NCBI GenBank assembly: GCA_964612075.1
Contig: CAZTFC010000045.1
Location: forward strand, 1 to 21,036
Direction of reading: 5' to 3'
Length of the DNA stretch: 21,036 nt
Origin: UBA2219 sp964612075
GTDB lineage: Bacteria; Desulfobacterota; Deferrimicrobia; Deferrimicrobiales; Deferrimicrobiaceae
A program made the translations under genes and the position numbers. Positions 15,288 through 21,036 of this stretch are shown here, in pieces (position 1 is the first letter of the stretch; each line of letters opens with the position of its first letter). The notes below the pieces were generated by a model. It searched no databases. It saw only the letters and a program-made list of their open reading frames with translations, and had not been told where the DNA came from.

Positions 15288-16262
15288 TCAGTCGATCTTG
15301 ATGTTCAGGTCCTTGATGATCTTGGCGTAGTCGTCGGTGGCCTGCTTGATGAACTTGGCGAAATCCTCGCTTTTCAGGAAAAGGATCGGCTGGTTCAGGT
15401 TCTTCATCGTCTCGATGAACTCGGGGTCCTTGCAGATCTTCTCGATGGTGCTCTCGAGGTACTTGACCACTTCTTTCGGGGTTCCCGCGGGCACGGCCAC
15501 GCCCTTCACGGAGCCCCAGGTGGCCACGTCGATCCCCTGCTCCCTCAAGGTCGGTACGTTCGGCAGGGACGGGTCGCGTTCCGGAAGGGCGACTCCCAGC
15601 GCCTTGAACCGCCCCGCCTTGATGTGCGGGATGACTTCCGAGGGGTGGCCGCCGCCGATCATCAGGTGGCCGCCCGCCAGGGCCGTGGTGGCCTCCGCGC
15701 CGCCGGAGAAGGGAACCGTGACGATGTTGATCCCGGCCGCCTTGCCCAGGGCCGTCATGACCAGGTCGACCGACCCGGCCTTTACGGAAACCGCGGTGGT
15801 CACCGGCTTGTTCTCCTTCTTGGCCCACGCGACGAGGTCCTTCACCGAGTTGAACTGGGAGTTCGCGCCGGTGACGACGACGATCGAGTGGACGGAGACG
15901 CGCGCCACGGGGATCAGGTCCTTCTGCGGGTCGTACGGCATCTTCTGGAGCGACGGCATGACGATGTCGTGCCCCGAACCGTAGGCGATGTACAGGTTGT
16001 AGCCGTCCGGCTTGGAGCGGACGATCTGCTCGGTGCCGACCACGCCGCCGCCGCCCGGCTTGTTGACGATGACCAGCGGTTGCGGGGAATACTTCAGCCA
16101 GTACTTCTCGAGAGCCCGGGCCATCAGGTCCGAGGACCCGCCGGCCTTCATGGGGACCATCCCCGTGATCGGCTTCGACGGGAAGGCGTCCGCGGCCATC
16201 GCGGCCGGGACCAGGAACGACACGAGCAGGAGCGCGGCAAACAGGGCGATGATTCTTTTCAT
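15288..16262 (-). CDS. tctC: Tripartite tricarboxylate transporter substrate-binding protein (TctC/Bug family)
   Basis: This is a 324-residue periplasmic binding protein. It has a clear signal peptide (KR, hydrophobic core, cleavage after AMA at residue 23). The family's ligand loops follow: FPSKPITGMVPMKAGGSSDLMARAL, then VNKPGGGGVVGTEQIV, and GGHLMIGGGHPSEVIPHIKAGRFKALGVALPERDPSLPNVPTLREQG. GGAGG lies upstream of the ATG, which is 19 bases after the tctA stop. From its operon the ligand is predicted to be glucarate or a related hexarate rather than citrate. Copy numbers of such proteins vary widely, so specificity is inference. Confidence 0.93.
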   Translation of the reverse strand: MKRIIALFAALLLVSFLVPAAMAADAFPSKPITGMVPMKAGGSSDLMARALEKYWLKYSPQPLVIVNKPGGGGVVGTEQIVRSKPDGYNLYIAYGSGHDIVMPSLQKMPYDPQKDLIPVARVSVHSIVVVTGANSQFNSVKDLVAWAKKENKPVTTAVSVKAGSVDLVMTALGKAAGINIVTVPFSGGAEATTALAGGHLMIGGGHPSEVIPHIKAGRFKALGVALPERDPSLPNVPTLREQGIDVATWGSVKGVAVPAGTPKEVVKYLESTIEKICKDPEFIETMKNLNQPILFLKSEDFAKFIKQATDDYAKIIKDLNIKID

Positions 16263-16281
16263 CTTCTTCTCCTTTCCTCCT

Positions 16282-17778
16282 CTAGGGTTTGGTGAAGAAC
16301 CGCTTGTAGACGGTCAACGCGGTCTGACCGACGGCGAGCACGACGAACAGGCCGATCAGCGCCAGCGAGATGGGACGCGTCACGAATATCCGGAAGCTCC
16401 CCATGGACATGAGGAGCGACTGCCGCATGGACGCCTCGATCATCGGCCCCAGCACGAAGGCGAGCACCAGGGGCCCGGGCTCGAATTTCAGCTTCCGGAG
16501 GGCGTAGCCGAACACGCCGAACGCGAGCAGGGTGTAGATGTCGAACGCCTGCCCCTGGATGCTGTAGGAGCCGATGACGGTGAACAGGATGATGACGGGA
16601 GCCATGATCCCGAACGGGACCCGCGTGAGCTGGGCCCACAGCCCCACCAGCGGCAGGTTCAGCACGAGGAGCATGACGTTGCCGAGGTACATGGAGGCGA
16701 TCACGCCCCAGAAGACCTCCGGATGCTCCTGGATGAGGAACGGGCCGGGGGTGATCCCCTTGATCAGGAGCGCGGCGAAGATCATCGCGATGGAGGCGTT
16801 GCCGGGGATGCCGAGGGTGAGGAGTGGGATGAACGACGAGCTGGACGCCGCGTTGTTCGCCGACTCGGGGCCGGCGACCCCCTCGATCGCCCCCTCCCCG
16901 AACTCTTCGGGATTCTTCGCGACCTTCTTTTCCACCGCGTAGGAAACCAGCGAGGAGATGACCGCGCCGCCGCCCGGGATCACCCCGACGAAGAACCCGA
17001 TCAGGGTCCCCCGCAGGATCGCCATCCGCGACGCCGCCCAGTCTTTAAGGGTCGGCCACACCTGGCCCACCTTCGTGGTGGCTACCTCGGCCTTTATGGC
17101 GGTCTCCAGGCCGATGAAGATCTCGCCCAGGCCGAACACGCCCATCGCGAGCGTCACGAAGTCGAAGCCGCTCTGCAGCTCGATCACCCCGAAGGAGAAC
17201 CGCGTCTTGCCGGAGATGGGGTCGAGCCCCACCGACGCAAGGAGGAGCCCGAGCGCCATCATCACGAGCCCCTTGACGACCGAGGAGCCCGACAGGGTGA
17301 CCGCCATCAGCAGTCCGACGACGGCCAGGGAGAACTTCTCCGGGGGCCCGAAGCTCAGGGCGAACTTGGCGATCGCCGGGGCGAAAAGGGTCATTCCCAC
17401 GATGCCGATGGTGCCGGCGACGAACGACCCGATGGCGGCGATGCCCAGCGCCGCGCCGGCCCTCCCCTTCTTCGCCATCTTGTACCCGTCGATGCATGTA
17501 ACGACGGAAGCGGCCTCGCCCGGAAGGTTCAGAAGAATCGATGTGGTGGATCCGCCGTACATCGATCCGTAGAAGATCCCGGCCATGAGGATGATGGCGG
17601 TCACCGGCTCGGAGACGACGTAGATGGCGGGCAGGAGCAGGGCGATCGTCGCGGCGGGCCCCAGCCCCGGCAGCACGCCGATGGCCGTGCCGACCAGCGC
17701 GCCGATGAAGGCGAACAATACGTTGATGGGAGTGAGCGCGATGGAAAAGCCGCTGAGCAGTCCGGAGAAGATTTCCAT
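16282..17778 (-). CDS. tctA: Tripartite tricarboxylate transporter large permease subunit (TctA)
   Basis: This is a 498-residue, highly hydrophobic permease with about a dozen membrane helices. The family signature near the N-terminus is LVGTAIGVLPGLGPAATIAL, followed by YGSMYGGSTTSILLNLPGE. The second half repeats the motif as GVIPGGGAVISSLVSYAVEKK and LTLGIPGNASIAMI, as expected for its internal duplication. It is the ion-coupled transport subunit in the inner membrane, working with TctB and TctC. It starts 10 bases after the tctB stop. Confidence 0.96.
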   Translation of the reverse strand: MEIFSGLLSGFSIALTPINVLFAFIGALVGTAIGVLPGLGPAATIALLLPAIYVVSEPVTAIILMAGIFYGSMYGGSTTSILLNLPGEAASVVTCIDGYKMAKKGRAGAALGIAAIGSFVAGTIGIVGMTLFAPAIAKFALSFGPPEKFSLAVVGLLMAVTLSGSSVVKGLVMMALGLLLASVGLDPISGKTRFSFGVIELQSGFDFVTLAMGVFGLGEIFIGLETAIKAEVATTKVGQVWPTLKDWAASRMAILRGTLIGFFVGVIPGGGAVISSLVSYAVEKKVAKNPEEFGEGAIEGVAGPESANNAASSSSFIPLLTLGIPGNASIAMIFAALLIKGITPGPFLIQEHPEVFWGVIASMYLGNVMLLVLNLPLVGLWAQLTRVPFGIMAPVIILFTVIGSYSIQGQAFDIYTLLAFGVFGYALRKLKFEPGPLVLAFVLGPMIEASMRQSLLMSMGSFRIFVTRPISLALIGLFVVLAVGQTALTVYKRFFTKP

Positions 17779-17788
17779 CCCGCGCCCC

Positions 17789-18298
17789 CTACTCCCACCA
17801 GGATCCGGACGGCAGGAAAACCTTGAGGAGCCGGGCGAACAGGACGTACATGAAGGCCGCGCTCGCCGCGGCGACGATCGCGGTCTTCAACCACCCTTCC
17901 TTCTCCACCAGTTTCTGCCAGCCGACCATGAAGAGGACGGTCGATGCGATGTACCCGGCCCGCTCGAACAGCCAGGCATAGAGGACGACCAGCAGGATTC
18001 CGGGCAGAAGCCTGTGGAGGATGACATTCCGCGCCGGTTCCGCGCCCGCGGCCTCGGCGGCTTTGCCCCCTGCCCCGGCCGCCGGAGGCGCCTGCCGTGC
18101 AAGGAGGGTCCTGGCGTACCAGGCACCGCCCAGCACGACCAGCACGACGCCGATGCAGAACGGCAGGAAGCCCGCGCCGGGAGTGATCATCCTCCCGAGC
18201 TTGAGGTAATGCCAGGAATACCAGGCGATGAACAGACCGAAGGCGATCAGGACGATCGAGGAGACCTTTTCCGCCCGGTTCAGCCTGGCGCTATCCAT
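17789..18298 (-). CDS. tctB: Tripartite tricarboxylate transporter small permease subunit (TctB)
   Basis: This is a 169-residue membrane protein with four hydrophobic segments, at about 13-30, 42-61, 96-114 and 136-156. An Ala/Gly-rich cytosolic-type linker (about 67-89) separates the pairs, as in TctB proteins. Sequence conservation in this family is low, so position between the lyase gene and tctA supports the call. Its ATG at 18298 lies inside the preceding gene (8-base overlap), suggesting coupled translation. Confidence 0.9.
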   Translation of the reverse strand: MDSARLNRAEKVSSIVLIAFGLFIAWYSWHYLKLGRMITPGAGFLPFCIGVVLVVLGGAWYARTLLARQAPPAAGAGGKAAEAAGAEPARNVILHRLLPGILLVVLYAWLFERAGYIASTVLFMVGWQKLVEKEGWLKTAIVAAASAAFMYVLFARLLKVFLPSGSWWE

Positions 18299-19187
18299 TC
18301 AACGCGCCCATGGAGACCAGGATCTCCCGCAGCTTCGCCCGGTTGGCCTCCGTGCAGGGGGTGTTCGGCCGGATCGGCTCCCCCACGTCGAGGCCGATCA
18401 GGTTCAGCGCGTCCTTGATCACCACCGGGAAGCTTCCCAGGCTGAAGGCCGTCCGCAGGGGGGCGAGCCTGAACTGGGCCTCCAGCGCCCCCGCCAGGTC
18501 GCCGGCCAGGAACTTCCCGTAGATCTCGACGACCAGGGACGGGACGACGTTGGCCGTCGCCGCGACGCAGCCGACCCCGCCGTAGACGAGGGTCCCCAGG
18601 ATCATGATGTCCCTTCCCGCCATGATCCGGAACCCCTTCGCACGCGTCCTGCGGATGTATTCCGCGGTCAGGACCAGGTCCCCGCTGCTGTCCTTCGCCC
18701 CGACGATGTTGGGGACGTCGGCCAGCCGCTCCATGAGGGACGCGGAGATGTTGACCTTCATCCGGTCGGGATTGTTGTAGAGGAGTACCGGCAGGGGAAC
18801 CGAGTCGGCGACCGCCCGGAAATGACGGTAGAGCTCCTCGTCGTTCGGGCTCAGGAACATCGGCGGAAGCATGGTCACGGCCTGCGCGCCCGCCTCCACG
18901 GCCATCTTCGCGGAACGGACGCATTCCCGGGTGGAGATGCCGCCGATCCCCGCGTACACGGGCACGCGTCCCTTCGCCTGCTCCACGGTGATGCTCACCG
19001 CGCGACGCTGCTCCTCGAAGTCGAGCCCGAAGAACTCCCCGGTGCTGCCCAGCGAAAGGATGCCGTGCACCCCGCCGGCGATCACATGGTCGACCATCCG
19101 CCGCAGTGAATTCCCGTCCACCCGCTCCTCGCGGTCGACGGGGGTGACGATGGGGGGGATGACCCCGCGGATGAAGCTCGTGTCCAT
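18291..19187 (-). CDS. DapA/N-acetylneuraminate lyase family aldolase or dehydratase, probably acting on 5-keto-4-deoxyglucarate
   Basis: This is a 298-residue class I (Schiff base) TIM-barrel lyase. It has the pyruvate-binding GSTGE (47-51), Y137 in LLYNNP, and Schiff-base K165 in IVGAKDSSGD. The neighbouring enzymes require something that consumes 5-keto-4-deoxyglucarate. E. coli uses the unrelated HpcH-family aldolase GarL; other bacteria use the DapA-family KdgD dehydratase, which makes 2-oxoglutarate semialdehyde. Here the presence of GarR and the DapA-like YNNP, rather than the YNRN I recall in KdgD, favour retro-aldol cleavage to pyruvate and tartronate semialdehyde. This is inference; a true DapA paralogue or KdgD activity remains possible. 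It starts 13 bases after the gudD stop and overlaps tctB by 8 bases. Confidence 0.85.
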   Translation of the reverse strand: MDTSFIRGVIPPIVTPVDREERVDGNSLRRMVDHVIAGGVHGILSLGSTGEFFGLDFEEQRRAVSITVEQAKGRVPVYAGIGGISTRECVRSAKMAVEAGAQAVTMLPPMFLSPNDEELYRHFRAVADSVPLPVLLYNNPDRMKVNISASLMERLADVPNIVGAKDSSGDLVLTAEYIRRTRAKGFRIMAGRDIMILGTLVYGGVGCVAATANVVPSLVVEIYGKFLAGDLAGALEAQFRLAPLRTAFSLGSFPVVIKDALNLIGLDVGEPIRPNTPCTEANRAKLREILVSMGALNG

Positions 19188-19200
19188 GGCCTTGGCCCTT

Positions 19201-20556
19201 TCAGCGCACCAGACAGGGTCGCCTGTTGTCGAATTTCCAGCCGGGGATCAGGAACTGCATGGCCTGCGCGTCGTCGCGGGCGCCCAGCGCCTTTTCCATG
19301 TAAAACCGGTGCGCCGCCTCGATCCGCTCCATGTCGGGCTCGACGCCGAGCCCCGGGACCGAAGGAACTGCGACCTTTCCCCCTGCGATCCGGAGCGGCT
19401 CCCGCGTCAGCCGCTGGCCGTCCTGCCAGATCCAGTGGGTGTCGATGGCGGTGATCCTCCCCGGCGCCGCGGCGGCGACGTGGGTGAACATGGCCAGCGA
19501 GACGTCGAAATGGTTGTTGGAATGGGAGCCCCAGGTCAGCCCCCATTCGTGGCACATCTGCGCCACGCGCACCGCGCCGCGCATCGTCCAGAAGTGGGGG
19601 TCGGCCAGCGGGATGTCCACCGACTGGAGCCGGACGGCGTGCCCCATCTGCCGCCAGTCGGTCGCGATCATGTTGGTGGCGGTCGGCAACCCGGTGGCCC
19701 GGCGGAATTCGGCCATGACCTCGCGCCCGGAGTAGCCGCCCTCCGCGCCGCAGGGGTCCTCCGCGTAGGCCAGGACGTTCCCCTTCCCGCGGCAGAGCCG
19801 GACCGCCTCCTCGAGCGACCAGGCGCCGTTCGGGTCGATCGTGATCCGCGCCCCCGGGAACCGCTCCGCCAGCGCGGAGACCGCCTCGATCTCCTCCTCG
19901 CCGCGCAGCACGCCGCCTTTCAGCTTGAAGTCGTTGAAGCCGTACCGGGCCTGCGCCGCCTCGGCGAGCCGCACGACCGCCGCGGGGGTCAGCGCCTCCT
20001 CGTCCCGCAGCCGGAGCCAGTCGTCCTTCTCCCCCGAGCCGTCGCGATAGGGAAGGTCCGTCTTCCGCCGGTCGCCCACGTAGAAAAGGTACCCGAGCAT
20101 CTCCACCGACGTGCGCTGCTGTCCGTCGCCCAGGAGCGCGGCGACGGGCACGCCGAGAAATTGCCCGAGGAGGTCCAGAAGAGCGGCTTCCACCGCGGTC
20201 ACGGCGTGGATCATGATGCGCTGATCGAAGGTCTGGAGGCCGCGCCCGCCGGCGTCCCGGTCGGAAAACGTCTTCTGCATGGAATGGAGGATGTCGAGGT
20301 ATCGTCCGACGGAGCGTCCGACGACCAGCGGTTTCGCGTCTTCCAGCGTCTGCCGGATCCGCTCGCCCCCCGGGACCTCGCCTATTCCCGTGCGCCCCGC
20401 GTCGTCTTTCAGGAGAACGATGTTCCGGGTGAAGAACGGCCCGTGCGCGCCACTTAAGTTCAACAGCATGCTGTCCCGGCCGGCCACGGGGATCACCTGC
20501 ATGCCGGCGACGGCCGGGGCCCCGTGGGAACGGGCCGGGCGTTCCTGAAGGTCCAT
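19201..20556 (-). CDS. gudD: Glucarate dehydratase
   Basis: This is a 451-residue enolase-superfamily enzyme that converts D-glucarate (and L-idarate) to 5-keto-4-deoxyglucarate. It is nearly collinear with E. coli GudD as I recall it: MQVIPVAGRDSMLLNLSGAH, FADRDAGGRGLQTF-like block near 98-110, and the C-terminal LIPGWKFDNRRPCLVR. Active-site residues are K211 and K213 (FKLKGG), metal ligands D241, N243 and E266, N295 (TATNMIATDWRQ) and H345 (GSHSNNHFD). I chose the ATG at 20556 since AAAGGAGA lies 6 bases upstream; an in-frame ATG at 20604 would fall within the promoter. First gene of the hexarate operon. Confidence 0.96.
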   Translation of the reverse strand: MDLQERPARSHGAPAVAGMQVIPVAGRDSMLLNLSGAHGPFFTRNIVLLKDDAGRTGIGEVPGGERIRQTLEDAKPLVVGRSVGRYLDILHSMQKTFSDRDAGGRGLQTFDQRIMIHAVTAVEAALLDLLGQFLGVPVAALLGDGQQRTSVEMLGYLFYVGDRRKTDLPYRDGSGEKDDWLRLRDEEALTPAAVVRLAEAAQARYGFNDFKLKGGVLRGEEEIEAVSALAERFPGARITIDPNGAWSLEEAVRLCRGKGNVLAYAEDPCGAEGGYSGREVMAEFRRATGLPTATNMIATDWRQMGHAVRLQSVDIPLADPHFWTMRGAVRVAQMCHEWGLTWGSHSNNHFDVSLAMFTHVAAAAPGRITAIDTHWIWQDGQRLTREPLRIAGGKVAVPSVPGLGVEPDMERIEAAHRFYMEKALGARDDAQAMQFLIPGWKFDNRRPCLVR

Positions 20557-20575
20557 GCGTCTCTCCTTTGGCGTC

Positions 20576-20591
20576 ATGGTAGCGTTGTCAT
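20576..20591 (-). promoter_or_regulatory. Predicted operator at the gudD promoter (LacI/GntR-type)
   Basis: Minus strand ATGACAACGCTACCAT, an imperfect palindrome with central CG. It matches the second site in the same intergenic region at 11 of 16 positions, including ATG, CGCTA and CAT. Half-sites ATGACAAC and ATGGTAGC fit the pattern ATG-N-T/C-A-N-C. Central-CG even palindromes are typical for the LacI family. Confidence 0.6.
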
Positions 20592-20604
20592 TTTGGAGTG
20601 TCAA
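20576..20604 (-). promoter_or_regulatory. Promoter of the gudD-garR operon
   Basis: On the minus strand a perfect -35 TTGACA (20604-20599), exactly 17 bases, then TACCAT (20581-20576). The expected transcript start near 20569 leaves a short leader holding the gudD Shine-Dalgarno. The -10 box is the last six bases of an operator-like palindrome, so regulator binding would block RNA polymerase. Confidence 0.7.
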
Positions 20605-20653
20605 TCCCTTTCCTGCCGTCGTATGAATCGCGGGTCAGTTGGGCTGCGGCCGG

Positions 20654-20682
20654 TTGACACGACGAGATGTTATCGCTATCAT
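20654..20682 (+). promoter_or_regulatory. Promoter of the divergent LacI/GntR-type regulator gene
   Basis: Plus strand TTGACA (20654-20659), exactly 17 bases, TATCAT (20677-20682). It matches the layout of the gudD promoter, with the -10 forming the end of the operator. A transcript would start near 20689, downstream of the only canonical in-frame ATG (20667) of the regulator. Confidence 0.68.
20667..20682 (+). promoter_or_regulatory. Predicted operator at the regulator's own promoter
   Basis: ATGTTATCGCTATCAT, imperfect palindrome (12 of 16 positions symmetric) with central CG. Half-sites are ATGTTATC and ATGATAGC. It resembles operators I remember for E. coli GntR (ATGTTACC-type half-sites), and the regulator next to it is GntR-like. 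It suggests autorepression. Confidence 0.65.
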
Positions 20683-21036
20683 TCCACGAAGAGTTCAAAG
20701 AGCGGACGCTCCATCCGCAGGAGGCGGAAGCCATCAGGAAGTCTTCGGGTATTGTAACACTCGCGGACGTTGCCAAGCTGGCCGGCGTTTCTCCGATCAC
20801 GGTGTCCCGCGTCCTGAACCGCCCGGAGCTGGTGGCCCCCGGCACGATCGCGAAGGTGCGGCAGGTAATCGAGCGCACGGGGTATGTGCCCAACCTGCTG
20901 GCCGGAGGCCTCGCCTCCAGCCGGACCCGGTTCGTAGCCGCCATCGTGCCGGCGATCTCGAACCAGGTCTTCTCCGAGTCCATCCAGGCGCTGACCGACC
21001 GGCTGTGGGAAAGCGGCTACCAGGTCCTGCTGGGGA
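20667..21036 (+). CDS. LacI-family transcriptional regulator, GntR-like; 3' end outside window, start uncertain
   Basis: The frame runs open to the window edge (123 codons from 20667). From 20754 it reads VTLADVAKLAGVSPITVSRVLNRPELV, a full LacI-family helix-turn-helix. The hinge follows (GYVPNLLAGGLASSRTR), then the start of the periplasmic-binding-like effector domain (VAAIVPAISNQVFSESIQALTD). IPxISNQVF is close to E. coli GntR. It probably represses gudD and itself, released by a hexarate or breakdown product. The ATG at 20667 is the only canonical in-frame start but has no Shine-Dalgarno, lies in the operator and is upstream of the expected transcript start. ATC at 20733 (behind AGGAGG) or ATT at 20751 (behind AGGAAG) would give a more usual short N-terminus. 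Confidence 0.88.
   Translation, partial: MLSLSFHEEFKERTLHPQEAEAIRKSSGIVTLADVAKLAGVSPITVSRVLNRPELVAPGTIAKVRQVIERTGYVPNLLAGGLASSRTRFVAAIVPAISNQVFSESIQALTDRLWESGYQVLLG
20719..20735 (+). promoter_or_regulatory. Candidate ribosome binding site for a shorter regulator start
   Basis: AGGAGG at 20719-20724, eight bases, then ATC at 20733 in the regulator's frame. Initiation here would give MRKSSGIVTLADVAKLAGVS, a normal LacI-family N-terminus. A second possibility is AGGAAG (20736-20741), nine bases, ATT (20751). Both need a rare start codon. Confidence 0.35.

Noticed and set aside
16012..17826. Long plus-strand open frame antisense to tctA and tctC
   Set aside because: His/Asp/Arg/Gln-rich low-complexity translation, no domain, fully explained as the reverse of the tct genes.
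18291..19187. Assigning the lyase as lysine-pathway dapA
   Set aside because: The family fold fits, but the gene is locked in a hexarate operon by an 8-base overlap with tctB; a catabolic role is more likely.
1..21036. CRISPR arrays, insertion sequences, prophage, toxin-antitoxin or defence genes
   Set aside because: No spaced direct repeats, transposase, integrase or defence domains were seen on either strand.

Overview
The window looks like a chromosomal segment of a GC-rich Gram-negative bacterium. The gene order tRNA-Gln, prs, rplY, pth, rpsF, ssb, rpsR, rplI, dnaB, the soluble NtrB/NtrC pair next to a Dus enzyme, and the form of the membrane pyrophosphatase all resemble Geobacter-like lineages (Desulfuromonadota / former Deltaproteobacteria). 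That placement is an inference from gene order and protein character; no phylogeny was run.

Left part (1-6451). The 5' two thirds of a membrane-bound pyrophosphatase gene (hppA) leaves the window at position 1 on the minus strand. Divergent from it is a tight plus-strand unit: dusB, ntrB, ntrC, thiD and a patatin-like hydrolase. Three of its four junctions are 4-base stop/start overlaps (TTGA, TTGA, GTGA).

Middle part (6452-13006). This is a core minus-strand block read from right to left: ispE, tRNA-Gln(TTG), prs, rplY, pth, rpsF, ssb, rpsR, rplI, dnaB. Good sigma70-type promoters precede the tRNA and prs. The pth reading frame has no ATG, GTG or TTG at its family-conserved start. An ACG sits exactly where the initiator Met belongs, behind a well-placed AAGGAG.

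Right part (13007-21036). This is an accessory block for hexarate (D-glucarate / galactarate / L-talarate) use. A minus-strand operon holds gudD, a DapA-family lyase, tctB, tctA, tctC and garR. It encodes glucarate dehydratase, a probable ketodeoxyglucarate-processing enzyme, a complete tripartite tricarboxylate-type transporter and tartronate semialdehyde reductase. A talarate/galactarate dehydratase gene with clearly different Glu codon choice converges on it from the ispE side, and a strong GC hairpin separates the two. Divergent from gudD is a LacI/GntR-type regulator cut by the right edge.

The gudD/regulator intergenic region carries the most informative regulatory structure in the window. 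Two divergent promoters share one layout: TTGACA, 7 bases, then a 16-base imperfect palindrome of the form ATG-N2-A-N-CGCTA-N-CAT whose last six bases are the -10 box. The inferred pathway is: hexarate imported by TctABC; dehydration by GudD (glucarate) or TalrD (galactarate/talarate) to 5-keto-4-deoxyglucarate; cleavage by the DapA-family enzyme to pyruvate and tartronate semialdehyde; reduction by GarR to glycerate.

I see no CRISPR array, insertion sequence, phage gene or riboswitch. The exciting content is regulatory and metabolic, not a new defence-type system.
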